Assembly (NCBI GenBank): GCA_035610365.1
Contig: CM069432.1
Location: 85,110,020 to 85,174,019 of the forward strand
DNA length: 64,000 nucleotides
Source of the DNA: Aquatica leii
Taxonomy: Eukaryota > Arthropoda > Insecta > Coleoptera > Lampyridae
Reading direction: 5' to 3'
Part shown: positions 46,229 through 59,300 of the stretch, one piece after another
How the letters are laid out: each line of letters opens with the position of its first letter
Position numbering within the stretch: position 1 is the first letter of the stretch
Notes under the pieces: generated by a model
What the model saw: only the letters and a program-made list of their open reading frames with translations
Told to the model about the DNA's origin: nothing
Databases searched by the model: none
Translations under genes and position numbers: made by a program

Positions 46229-46304
46229 TAGCATAACTCACTCACATGCAACGCTCGGCCGTGCGGCCTCGCGTCGCGTTAACGTTCGTTATGCTTTTTC
46301 TTAC
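46229..46304. repeat. CpG-rich imperfect inverted repeat
   Basis: AGCATAAC and GTTATGCT form the outer pair; inside, GCAACGCTCGGCCG pairs with CGGCCTCGCGTCGC with three mismatches. It stands out in very AT-rich DNA and may be a miniature element. Outer similarity extends weakly beyond both ends. Confidence 0.45.
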
Positions 46305-47929
46305 TTTCGACTCTTGTTACGTAAACTACTATTGGGAAAAGAGCAAGAGAAAAGTTGAAGAAGCTAGGAAAAGCCTAAAAACCAAACCAAGTTTGTATTC
46401 ACAAACATCAAGCTAAGTCAAGCTTTTATTTTTTTAAAAAATTTTTTTGTTTTAAACCCAAGCCTAACTTTTACGTTTTAAGCCAAGCTACTTGGCTTAG
46501 TGAATATCTAAACAAAAATTATTTTGCAGTTTATAAGGTAAATCAAAACACAATTTAATATGGAAACTATACGATGACATGCCCACAGATAAGTAAAACT
46601 GATAATGTCGTAAAAAAATGAATTAATGAATATTTAACAAAAGTAATATAAAAAATAGAATGAAAATTATCGACAATTTTAGTTTTAAAAACAGTAATAA
46701 TTTAGTTGTTTTTTCAATTTGTAATACCCAGAGACCTGGACCGGGCACAAAAACTTTGGAAGAGCATTGAATATGTAAGTTTTAAATAATAAATATATTT
46801 CTGTGCTAGGAAAAAAATAGCTGGTATCTTTTTAATACGACTCCAGCAAGAACAAATAACAGATTCGAATTTTTTAGACGCGTGAGATTACAACTTACGC
46901 TACTCATCTGAAAATAATACGTTGGTACTGAAGCAAAAAAGTTTTTGTTATTGCAACCATGTCACGGTTCAAAACTAACGTCGTTTAACTATTGAACTTG
47001 TTGGACATGGTGTAAGAACCGTATAAGGAATAACTTTTCAGAATACGGTGTACTTTACTATGGAATACGTTAACTTTGCTAGTTAATTCTCTAGTGCTAC
47101 TTCAGAGCCGATCTTCTACAATTTGCAATACCTGCACATACATTAGAGAAAAAAAAATTTTTAATTTTTGATTTCATTGAAAATATTTATTTTTTTATTT
47201 CTTCTTCAACTGCTAGTACACGAGGTGGTCTTTCTCGTTCACGACCTTTGTAGGTAGGACTAACACCTCCAATCTCACACGCACGTCAAAATAAAGTTTC
47301 ATGAAAGCAATTTACACAAATAATTTAGCAACTGAAGAAATCGAAGCAGAAATAAAGCACCATGTTGAACTGAATTCTAACAAAGCTAAATTTGGTTTTT
47401 ATACTTCTTACACTGCACAATTTCTTTTGTATATTTAGTTGAAGTCTTGTTTTAGTTGCAACAAGATAATCATAATCGAGCACAAAAAGTACATTTTGTT
47501 AAGTTAAGTCAGTGTCAAAACGAAGAAATAAAGATTGATAATTATTTATTTATTGTAATTATTTTATTAACGATTTATTTTGTAGATGTTTGAAAATTAA
47601 AAACAATCAACATAATACGTTTTTAAATACAGAGCTCTCCGCATAGTTAAAGTCAACACCCAATCTCCACTCCGCAGTCAGGACCGGCCTGTAAACTTTA
47701 ATTGCATATATCTCGAAAATCGGCCTCTTGAAACCAAATCTTAAAAAAAAAAAATTATGTCACAAAGAAACTATACTCTGAGTTTGTAGTTTCTCAGAAA
47801 CAAACGTGGAATGAGTTATATTTCTTGTCATACCTATAGTAGACACTAATCTTTTTCTAACTTCTGTACACTTCTGTTAAGTTGTATAAATAATTTTTAA
47901 GTTATTTATTTAAGTAGTTGCATTACTGG

Positions 47930-48062
47930 AACCGAAAAAAACCGAAAAGTACCAAAAAAAACAAGAACCGGACCGTTTCTGTCTATACGAACCTAAACCG
48001 GAACCGAAACCGTTAAAAAACTTTAAGTTAAACGAAAACCGTACCGAAACCGTCATTACGTT
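47930..48062. repeat. Cluster of ACCGAAACCG-like motifs
   Basis: At least six dispersed copies of GGAACCGAAA or ACCGAAACCG on the plus strand within 130 bases. The spacing is irregular. Origin unknown. Confidence 0.5.
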
Positions 48063-51000
48063 TCAGTCCAGGTTCCTGTGAATAAAAGTACACTTTGAAA
48101 CTTCAGAAGAAAACAGAAAATATAAATTACAAAAATTGCAATATATAGCAGTAAAATAGATGCAAATTTATTGTGTGTCTTTAATACATTTTTTGTATTT
48201 CAGATATGGCAGTGTCACAAAATGTTACTTTGTGCAATCGAAATATATAAAGATGTTGCAAGAACAACATAAAGCGAAAGAAGCATGAAAAACGTGCCAT
48301 TGTTACACTTGTTTTAGAATATACCATTCTACAACAGTTCAAACTCATATTTCTTTCTAAACAATTAAAAACTTTTTTATTGTTTTGTTTAAAAACTTGA
48401 TTTTTTTTCTAATTATCGTGCACATTCAAATTTAAGTTGCATCTTAATCAGATCTATAATACACTATTGTTTTTTTGCTTTGCAATTTATTATTATACAA
48501 ATTTATCATAATGTTTTTTTAAATGTTTGCTTTTATAGTTTAGTTTTTTTATACAGCATAATTCAATGTTCTCTGCTGTTATTTGTGATCAGTAATTTAA
48601 ACAAATGATAACATGCACTATTTGTTTTCCATATTTTATTTAAACGGTATATTGATTGATTTTACAGTATGTCTTATCACTAACTAAGTGGAACTACATC
48701 CTCAGAAGCGCTTCCTCCTGTTACTCTAACTTTACATGCACATCAATCTTAAATTTAAACACTTAGATTAAATTAGACTTATTCAAGATTATATTTGTAC
48801 GTAGCAAAACAAATTTAAGATGCAAGAAATGGTACGAGGTCAATTTTTATAATTAATATAGTAATAGAAAATTGAATTTTCTTATCTTATAATTATAGTA
48901 GGTAAATGTTTGTTGGTCTTGTTTATTGAAAAAATATTTTAAATGTATAAGTGCGTTGTTCTTGTTTTGTTAAAAAATCTTTTAAATGTATCTACAATAT
49001 GTTAATCAGTTAACCAATATTCTTTTATAAGCTAGTAACACATAGTTAAAATAATATAAAAATTATTTTAAACAACATTATTCAAACGTAGTTATTTACG
49101 GATAAATAGAAATAAAAAAAAACGTTATTATTACGTTAAATATCATACATTTTCAATTTAAAGTTTACGATCTGGTTGCGTAACATACATCGTAAAAAAT
49201 ATTATTACCCCATATGTGGAAAACGCATATTTTTTAAATATACCAATATGAACTCGCCGGAAAATAAATGTAGATAATTAGTATTCATTTACAATACAAT
49301 TTTTACTGTTCAGTTTCTCATATTCGTCACAATATATATTATTTTAATATTACTGCATTATGTAATTTAGAAAACGAATTATTCAAAGTTAATTATGATA
49401 CTGCACCATTTATAATACGTACATATAAGTTTGAATGCCATAACCGAATACATCATATAAAAACCGTAAATTTCACAAACGTAAATATGTTTAAAATAAA
49501 CGTCGGAGCTAATAGATTATTCATTTGTATATTAGTCTGATGATATTTCAATTTAGATGTAATAAAATAGCATTGTTAATACAATATTATGAATGTAATT
49601 TGAAGAATCGCTCATAATTGTTATAAGCTTTTTTCATCTCATCAAAATAAATAAGTTAAGAACATTATATATCAAAAAAAAAAAAAAAATGTTCAACAAT
49701 TGAAATAAATTCAAATAATGACCTAAGGTTTCCCACGAATCACGATTGTTTACTCGAATTTTTATTTTTAGCAAGTCATCGAACGGACATATAATAACTT
49801 CATCTTAACATACCAAAAGAGCATGAAGAAAATTAGTTCCATCTTTACTACGACTTGCTGTCTGTTTTATGTAAGGTAATTAAGAATATGCCTTTCTCTC
49901 TTGGAAATATTTTATTTAGGATAGAGTTTGATGTTGGATTGAACACGATGGTCACGATTCACTGCACGTCATTTCAAAAATTATAGTGTATCTATAATTT
50001 CAAACTGCAATGCTTTTTGCTGTGTTGCCTTGTGGTCTTTTTGATTTTATGATACATTTCGAATGTTCATTTCCATAATAAAGTTATTAACTTAGCAGTT
50101 TGCATTACGGTAATCATTGCATTTGCTTTTAATGAGATTCTATTTTTAGATTAACTAAAATTTGTATTGAGAAGTATATGTGCTCATTTTGATAATGCTA
50201 TGTAATATAAAATTATGAAATATAATCACAAATTAAAATTATTAAATTTGTTGAATATAAAAGAACGCTTTCCCACGCGTTTATCGACATATTACAAAAA
50301 GTATTATGAAATCAAAGTAATGTTATGTATGCAGTCATTAATTGCTAATGGTATTATATCGTTAATAAAACAATGTTGCTTTAATTTTTTTAATTTTACA
50401 TTAAAAACTGTGATTTATTATTATATGTGGTATATTACTATATTTATTAGATTAACAAGGTTTCAATAAAATTAAACTAAGAGTCAAATTTATATTACTG
50501 AACACATCATTTTTATCTTACACTACTTTAGTTCACATTAATGACTAATTTTAATTTTAGTTTTTAAACCATTTTGTTTGTCTGTGTCCGTTATGTATTT
50601 CGATTTTAACTATAATTATTTCAATAATTAATTTATGTAATAAATGTTTAAATGTTATAAGAAAGGTTTTGTAACAATATTCTATTTGGATAATAGATAG
50701 AAACTTTACTAGTGATTAAAAACGTTTAATTTGTATACGACACAACGGATTATCACGGAAAAAGTGTAATTCTTGTAAAACGTTTTAAAAACGGAATCTG
50801 TAACTTACATTAATAGGCATTTTATTATTCTATAACGAAACAAATTAATCAGATTCTAACATAGCAAATATAATTTCTAAGTAACTTATAAACTTCAGCA
50901 CAGATTTCGTTATCAAGAGTTTGCTGTTTCTTGATTTCACGATTTTTATTGTTTTATAATACTCAAACCAGCAATAAAAGATTACATAATTACACGGTAT

Positions 51001-51879
51001 CATCGTTTGACGTTAAAAAAAATCATGTCAAATAAGTATTTCAAACTTTTTTCTGTTACTTCACAGTTGAACAATTAACCTATATATCAGTTGCATAGAA
51101 TAAAACACATTATAGTAGAAAATAGTAGATGACACACTTTTTTGTAATTTAAACAATTTTAGTTAAACGTATCTACTATATAATGCTATACAAAATAATT
51201 TTTATTCTAGTCGATACTAAATAGTGTGTTTGTTACTTTTATAAAAAAATTATAGGTAACGTTGAAACTTATCTGTTACAATTAAACTCAAAATTTTAAA
51301 TAAGAAATAATTAAAAACAAAAGTTCTTTTAAGCACAAACAAACTTCATAAAAACAAATAAAACCAATTTGTCTTAACGTATAGAAGCTTTTATACAATA
51401 ATAAAAAAATTTTATTGCATATAAATATGTTATTATCATTATTATAAGAAATTATTTTTATTGTGAAAAGGAACAGAATATGAAAGTTTCAATCTGCAAA
51501 TTAATAGAAAATGTAGGAAATGGTGATGAATTTGGGCTTTCATGGGAAGAAAATGCACACGATGATCTACTATTAGCAAAAGTTCCGTACTCTTTCGTCC
51601 ACAAGCCTTCTAAAAATGGTGAATCCTATAATACTTCTTCTTAATCGATTGTCCCTTAAATTATAATAATATAGATTGTCAACGAAGTAGCCTGTGACAA
51701 TATGAGTGATGCTGTTATCTTAGATTCAAACTCTACGAACTAGTCGCGGCACAGACGCAGTTGAAAATAATTTCATCAAAAATTTTAATAACGAAAAAAA
51801 AACAGTTTACCTTCAGCTAGTAGTACAAGCCCAGTTAATGAGGTTATTAACTTGAATAATTCTACAAGAAATAGAAAGA

Positions 51880-53145
51880 AAAGACAAAATGTTTTTAAAA
51901 AAATTTGAGAAAAAACGGAAGTTTATTTTGGGAAAAAAAAAGACTAACGCGACTTGGAATTATGAATTAAGAAAAAAACAAAGGCAGTTGAGACCAGCAT
52001 GCGATTGTAAACCTTTATGAAAAACTAAATTCCTCCAATGCAAGTCTTTACCAGATACAGATAAAAGCAAAATTTTTAAAACAACAAAAAGTGTATATAA
52101 ATATGCTTGCAAAGAAAAAAATTACCGAAAGAGAGAAAAACGGAAAACAAGGTTACAAATCAAGAAGAATTCTCATGGACATATTTTTTGAAAAATTGAA
52201 AACACGTTTTACAAGAAGTTTTTAGGGATTTGCGAAAAATGGAGTCGCACTGTTGTCGATCAAGAACCTCTAAATTATATTTGGAGCCTAAATAAGCTTC
52301 TAAATCAGAATTGTACAAACTCTATAAATCTTATTGCGAGAATTGAAAAACTAGATGCCTGAGTATTGCGTCCTTTTCATATGTATTTGTCACTTTTCAA
52401 ACCAAAAAACGACAAATGTGATGTTTCTGTAAGTTATGGTTCAAAAAATATATATGAAGAAGTTTATGTTTTTCATGAAATAAAGAAGAATGAGGCAAAA
52501 GAAGCAAAAGCTAATAACAAAAGTTCTGCCAATAGAGTTTTCTGTATGGACATGTAGGCGGTACTCCTTTGCCCAAAGTTTAATACGTCTACACTTTATT
52601 TCAAGATAAAACTTGTGGTACATAATTTTACCATATTTGACATGAAAATACACAAAGGGTATTGTTTCGTATAGTATGAAGCGGTTAGAGGAGTCACTGC
52701 CGATAACTATGCATCAATAATTTGCTCTTTTATTACAAAGTACGTTACAGAGGACTTAAATGAAAATGAAAACATTATTTTTTTCAACGACGGATGTACT
52801 TCACAAACCGAAATGTTACCCTATTTAATGCTCTTAGAAATTTCTAGATTCACCACAAAGTACCAATCAAACAAAACTTTTTGGAAAAAAGCCATACTTG
52901 GATTGAAATTGAAAAATATAAACATAAATGTTCTAGCTGACTATGTAAATATATTTCTTAAATTTCGACAAAATCCCAGTTCATTTGTAGTAAAATACTT
53001 AACATTCGATTTCTTAAAAAAATTCAATTTTCTTAAATTTTTTACGTCTATGAGTGCCTTAAAATATGACAAAAAAGGTCACGTGTTTTATAAAATAAAC
53101 ACTCGGATCCCTACCTTCTTTTGGAGCAGAGACAAAATACAATGA
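51880..53145 (+). pseudogene. Decayed ORF of an uncharacterised arthropod repeat family
   Basis: Across three frames the plus strand gives, in order: TNATWNYELRKKQRQL and PACDCK, ESHCCRSRTSKLYLEP and SELYKLYKSYCEN, LSLFKPKNDKCDVSVSYGSK, EIKKNEAKEAKANNKSS, VFCMDM*AVLLCPK, YFKIKLVVHNFTIFDMK, NENENIIFFNDGCTSQTEML, then a Lys- and Phe-rich end to 53145. I recognise this order (ESHYCR; FFKPKKDQCD; D-QAVLPCPK; NFTIYDL; FYSDNCSGQ) from many annotated uncharacterised proteins in insects and other invertebrates that behave as dispersed repeats. I cannot assign a superfamily. The frame 52813-53145 is open for 110 codons; upstream there are several stops. Confidence 0.55.
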
Positions 53146-53821
53146 ATAACATAATAAAGAAAATTCTTTAGATTATAATTCATTTCCAAATTTGTATTCC
53201 AAGCCCCTTTCTATCACAAAAGAACATTTGCAAAAATTAAAGGAATGTATTCTACCGGGTTTTCATAGTTTTTATAACTTGGCCTATCATTAAATGGGAA
53301 AGTTTTTTTTAGTATTAAGTTTAATCAATATCATTAAGTTTATGTTCAGCTTTTTTAACAATGTTATGTTGTTTTATGTTCTTTATTTAACAATTTGAAA
53401 TTTTTTAAATTTTTGAATCAAGAATATTATTTTGCGTTAATCCCGTTTTTGTTATACTAATATAGTAAGAAGAGAATGTCAAAAGTGAAAAGGCAAAAGT
53501 CGTAAGAACACTAATACATAAAAAAATAGTTTTTCATTACTGCCTATTTACACTAATAATATACTAAATAAGTCCCACCATTAATGTACACCACAAAACT
53601 TTTACTATGAATTTTACGCGTTTTAAGTTTTAATAGCCTCCTGTAAAATTAGTGAAAATGGACATACGACGTTTGCGAATTAAGGTAACGACATCTTTTT
53701 TACAGAACGATTAATGCCATTACCGTTGAAAGTGCAAATACTCAGAGACATGAAGAAAACTATTAATTGTCAAATTCTGTCGTTTTTTAAGAGTAATAAA
53801 TTTATACAGAAGCTTTTTTAA
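53146..53821. other. Unassigned AT-rich stretch
   Basis: No recognised feature; it may contain decayed 5' sequence of the transposase relic that begins near 53822. Confidence 0.4.
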
Positions 53822-53904
53822 AATGCCGAAAAAACATGGAGGCAAAACAAGCATCCGATTCATGTAAAAAAGATCAAAGAAACGCATCCGTCAGATGAAA
53901 CACC
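53822..53904 (+). pseudogene. Mariner-type transposase relic, copy 3, left piece
   Basis: MPKKHGGKTSIRF and basic residues to KRIRQMKH read up to the CACC at which LTR-B is inserted. It is linked to the right piece at 62895 by position; the coding similarity of this piece alone is weak. Confidence 0.4.
53901..53904. repeat. Target site duplication of LTR-B, left copy
   Basis: CACC directly before the terminal TG, repeated at 62891-62894. Confidence 0.9.
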
Positions 53905-55747
53905 TGTTACATTCCAAAATTAACACAAAGTCACTGCCTGCAATGTATTAACATAAACGGGGGTTGTGCCACTAGCTCAATGGAGACGGGGTGAGTTTTA
54001 TTTAAAAGTTTCGTGATCGAAATGGATTGACTTGTCGAAAACACAAAATCGATAAATAATAATGTCGAAATCAAAGGGCGCCAGGAAGGGGGTAAAGCTT
54101 AATGGACTAATGACCCTTGCCAACCATAAGTCCGCTTCTGTAGTATGCACCCCCAATGGACTTACCTTAGAGGGTGCATTTGCTAAAATCTAAAATAAAC
54201 TAATAAAGTTACACACGCGGAGGCCGACGGAATTAAAAGCTCTTTACAATTTAATAATTTAACATTTATTTGAACAAAATAAAACAAAATGAATAAAATA
54301 ATAAAATAAAATAATTGAATTGAAATTGACAAAATTAATCACACAAAACAGTAGCAAAATAATAAAAATTACGTGAATGCACGTTTGATCAAAACCAAAA
54401 TTTAAAGTTAATGGCACAAAATACACAAACAAAATAATAAAATACACAATACAGAATTTTAAAGAAATAAACAGCACAAATTAATCAATCTATAAACCTC
54501 TATGATCACGGCCGTGTGTCGATATAATTTAAAAACAAAATGAAATAAACTTATAAACTAATTTATATACATATAATTTGAATCGATAATTCGGTCCCGT
54601 TTAATAAATTTTTAAACTTGGGATAAAACAGTACCGTAAAATACGATCATTAATTAGTTACATTAACGATAACTTCGAAACACTTGTAATTTTTAATTGA
54701 AAATTCAAAGCTTTTAACACTTAATCGCGTAAACGTAAATTTCACATATCAATAGATGGTGCAAAATAAATACCTTGATTTACTCGGAAGACGGGCTTTT
54801 GGTTAGCGTAGGCCAGCAGAACGTCCAGGACCTCGATAGGGTACCAAATCCAGATGAATAAATTTACCAACGGAAGAATTATTATTGATCCGCCTCCAAG
54901 GCGAAAGATATGAGATTGCGAAACAAACTCACGCACAAAATTCACTTAACGAAACATGCGATATTAATTAGGAAAACAGTGATCTCCATGAACCGTAATT
55001 ACGAAAAAGGAAAGTTTTATTTTCCACTCAAGCATCACTGTACCATTTTCACTTACTTCCGCGGTAACTATTATCAAAGGTGAATTATCACCTGCGTGAA
55101 CTACATTCTGACATCTGCCAATCAACTAACTTCGGACTCGTACCTCATTTACCAAAATCACATCTATATATCAACTTTTGTCGACTGCCCTTTCCACAAA
55201 GGCTGCGTTCGAAATCTCAATCACCAAAATATTCTCGCGAAGCAGTGCAATAAAGAGGCAAACAGCACTTATTACGTCATAGTCATATTATTAGGACACA
55301 GCGTTTCGCTTGTACGTGAAACTGTCAATTTGACAAGATATTATATTACAAGAATTTAAACTGCCTAATAAATTAAGATAACGACTTAATTTTTTCCACG
55401 TAATCTAAACGTTTGACATAAAGAAATTCAAGTACGAATGTACTCGAACAAAGAACTCATAAACCAACTTAAAATAAACAAACGGCGAAAATAGATTTAA
55501 TTACGATTATATCTCAGAAGGAAAACATAACTCACAACTGGAATTTTTACGGCGTAACAAAATACAAAACTTTATCAACAATTACATTGTAACTTTGCAT
55601 TTAAAATCGTAAAATAACTTATTAAACTCAATCTAAAATCACATTAACACAAATTCAAAATACATTAAATGAAAATCGTCAATCCAAATACTGTGTCCGT
55701 TATCAAACATTACTCAATCAACCAATCGATTCTAAACGATGGTTACA
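53905..55747 (-). repeat. 3' LTR of LTR-B
   Basis: 1843 bp, TG...CA. Contains an 87-codon antisense ORF at 55096-55359 and a frame at 54259-54477, both present unchanged in the other LTR; identity follows from LTR duplication and says nothing about coding. Confidence 0.95.
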
Positions 55748-55757
55748 CCTCCCCTAC
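55748..55757 (-). promoter_or_regulatory. Polypurine tract of LTR-B
   Basis: On the minus strand AGTAGGGGAGG leads into the 3' LTR. It is interrupted by one T, so the uninterrupted core is AGGGGAGG. Confidence 0.75.
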
Positions 55758-55888
55758 TTAAAGAGGGATTTCTTAAATCACTCTATAAGCAATAAAAGAA
55801 AAACCAAAACGAGAAAAAAAAAACAATCGTGAAAATCGGTAAAAATGCAACAACAACAAACGCAAAACTAAAACGAAACTAAGCCTAT

Positions 55889-55919
55889 GGTTCTCGCGAT
55901 CTCGCAATCATCGAGAACC
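55889..55919. repeat. Hairpin in the 3' untranslated part of LTR-B
   Basis: GGTTCTCG and CGAGAACC enclose 15 bases. It lies in the 567-base stretch between pol and the purine tract, which is otherwise non-coding and includes a GC-rich block at 56010-56100. Confidence 0.6.
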
Positions 55920-56323
55920 CCTAACGAAACTAAAAGCGGAACGAAAACTAAACGATAGGAAGGGTAGCATATGTTTGGGTTCGACACAGATCACTCGATG
56001 CTGCACAATAGAAGAGGGCGCGCTGCGCTTCACGAGATCCGCGCATTGCGTTTTTCCCACAACTACTGCCCTCACCGAGCGATGGCACCTAGCCGCAAAC
56101 ACTACAGAAATAAAAGATAAGGACAGACAAGATAGCAGAAGAAAGAAAAATGGAAATAAAAGAACCGTTGTTTAGTCGCCTCTTACGACAAGTGGTGTCC
56201 CCACTGTAGAGAAATATTCTTAGTCCGTCTCTACACGGAACCCAAAAACGAAACTAACTAACCTAAAAAAACGAAAAAGAAACTAAAACAAAAAAAAACA
56301 AAATCAAACGGTAAAACCTAAAA

Positions 56324-59300
56324 CTATTTATCCCCAGTCGGGTTTAACTTTAAGTCCTTGGCGTTCCATATGCCTTTTGATGCTCCCGTGTCATCAGACA
56401 ACTCATAGGTCTGATACGAAACTTTCCGTTTCACGTAGAACGGACCGATAAACTTAGGTGCCAGTTTGGCCGAGAAATATCGAGATGCATCAGAAAGGAC
56501 ATAATTCTTCCGCCACACTGTGTCTCCCACCTCAAAAGGTGCTGGACGACGACGTAAATCGTAATAATGTTTAGCGCGGACATAAGCGGCATTCAAGCGA
56601 TTCTTAATGTCGACGTAAACTTCTCTAAACGCTGGGCCTCTTTCGGCCAAAAATGTACGATCAGCAAAAGCTAGATCGTCGATAGTGTCTGAATCGGTAG
56701 TTTTTCCATGACGTGATCCGTCGAGACAGATTTCACGTCCGAAATTAGCGAAAAACGGCGTTAAGCCGGTGACTTCATGTACAGCGGTACGAATAGCACA
56801 TGCTACTTTAGCAAGATACTTATCCCAATGTCGATGGTTGTCTTCGATATACGACGATAGCATTGTCTTCATGACTCGGTTGACTCTTTCGGTTGGATTC
56901 GCTTGTGGATGATAATTAGCGTTAAAAATAATTTTGGACTTATATGACGAAACCATTTTCGTAAATTCTGAACTACGAAACTGTGTGCCGTTATCACACA
57001 AAAGATACTGAGGAACTCCAAACATTAAAAATACATCTTCTTCAAGACGTTTAGTAACTGCTGCGGCAGTAGCGGAACGTAACGGGAAAAATAAAACAAA
57101 TTTCGAAAAATAATCGGCAACTACAAGAATATACGAATAACCACTCTTAGATCGCGGTAATGGTCCAACAAGATCGGTAGAGATCAACTGCCAAGGTTTG
57201 TCCACAATAGGATGACGGGTCATAAGGCCAGCAGGACGTTTCTGTTCTGGCTTATGCGTGATACAAACTTTACAACCATTGATGTAACGAATGACGTCAG
57301 CCTTCATCTTAGGCCAGTAATAAAGCGGAACTATTCGTTCGAGAGTCTTAAAGATACCAAGGTGTCCAGCGGTAGGCTCATCGTGAAACTTTGACAATAT
57401 TTCAAGTCGTTTTGACTTAGGCACAACTTCTCTCCAATTGTCATTCTCAGAACGAAGATCGGGATAGTCTACGGTAACATGCTTAAATAGCTTTCCGTTA
57501 CTAATTTTCCACTGTGGAAAAGCGTTAGGTTTTGAACGTACACGTTCCATAAGTTTCGTTAACCATTTGTCCGAAGACTTAGGTTCGGTAGTGTCACAAT
57601 CGGTAGTAATGTTGTCGATAGCTGGTACTGAACGAGATAGTGCGTCAGGTACGACATGATCCTTTCCTTTACGATGAATGATCGTAAAATCAAATTGCTG
57701 AAGTCTAACAGCCCATCGTGCTAGACGACCGGTAGGTTCCTTTAAATTGTGTAACCAGACTAATGATGCGTGATCGGTAACTACAGTGAAAGTGGTTCCC
57801 TCAAGATAGGGGCGTAATTTTTCGATAGACCAAAGGACAGCCAAACACTCCTTTTCGGTAGTAGAATATTTGCGTTCACACTTTGTGAGCGACCTACTAT
57901 TGTAACAAATGACACGTTCTTCACCGTCGATAAACTGTGTAAGAACTGAACCGAGACCAAAATCAGAAGCGTCAGTTTGAACTGTAAACGGAACATTGAA
58001 ATCAGGGCAAGACAAAATAGGTGCGGAAACTAAACAATTCTTAATAATTTGAAAGGCTTCATCACAATCACTAGTCCAATTAAAGCTGGAATTCTTCTTT
58101 AACAGAGACGTCAATGGAGCGATAATTGTCGAAAAATTTGGTACAAATCGGCGATACCACGAGGCCATGCCTATAATTCTTCTCACTTCAGCGACACCAG
58201 TGGGAACTGGAATACGCAAAATTGCATCGACCTTTTCCGGGTCAACCGACAAACCAGTAGAATTGACGATAAAACCAAGATACTTAAGTTCAGGTTTACA
58301 AAAATGACATTTGTCTTTACTTAGCATCAAATTAGCCTCTCTAAGGCGACGAAGAACTTCAGTTAACACTTCCATGTGTTTCTCGAAGGAAGGAGCGCAA
58401 ATAATGACGTCATCTAAATAAACAAAAACGTAAGGTTCTAATTCGGGACCTAAAACTCGATCAATCAACCTCTGCCAAGAAGCTGGTGCGTTAGCTAAAC
58501 CAAACGGTAAACGCGTGAATTGGAATAACCCACGGTTCGGAACTGTAAAAGCGGTGTACTGCTTAGACTCTTCGCTTAAAGGAATCTGCCAATAAGCGGA
58601 CTTAATATCGAGAGATGAAATAAACTTTGCGTCACGAAGACGATCCAAAATAGACGAAACGTAAGGTAAAGGATAAGCGTCCTTTTCGGTAACTTTGTTG
58701 ACTTTTCTAAAGTCCACGCAAAAGCGATAAGAGTTGTCCTTCTTCTTCACCAATAAGATCGGGCTCGACCAAGCGCTGTTTGATTTTTCTACAACGCCTA
58801 ACTTCAACATCTTTTCTAACTCCAGATCGATTTGTTTCTGGATAAACGGCGAAACTCGGTAATACCGTTGCTTAATTGGTTCGGAAGTAGTCTTGATCTG
58901 ATGTTCGATCAAGTTGGTGCATCCAAAATTTTTATTCGACGAAGAAAAATGATTACTAACTAAACTGTCTAACTGATTGAGCTGTTCTGAAGAAAGATCG
59001 AGACGAGACTTAATAACGGAATCTTTATCCTCCAATTGTGAAATGGTGTCCATATTTTCGAAACGCCACTCACCTTTTCTAAGATCAGGAACGATACCTG
59101 CTTGTTTCCAAAAATCAACGCCTAAAATTAAATTATGCGGAACGTCAGGAACAACTAAAACTTCCAAAACAATAATTTTTCCTTTAATTTCGATTGGGAC
59201 GAGAAGTGAACCTAAACTTTGTACTGATTTACCATTAGCTACAATACAATTAACTTTGACTGACTTATTTAACTTTAAACCTAATTGACTAAAAATTTCC

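Larger units (their letters stand above)
45835..51480. other. Long AT-rich region with small repeats only
   Basis: No protein motif seen over 5.6 kb. It holds a CpG-rich inverted repeat (46229-46304), an ACCGAAACCG-rich patch (47930-48062) and a 15-base A-run near 49675. The short ORFs at 45950 and 50215 are AT-driven and unrecognised. Confidence 0.5.

Noticed and set aside
50215-50469. 84-codon frame
   Set aside because: AT-driven composition, no motif, no regulatory context.
55096-55359. 87-codon plus-strand frame, identical to 62239-62502
   Set aside because: Both lie antisense inside the LTRs of LTR-B; identity is due to LTR duplication, and the sequence matches no known protein.
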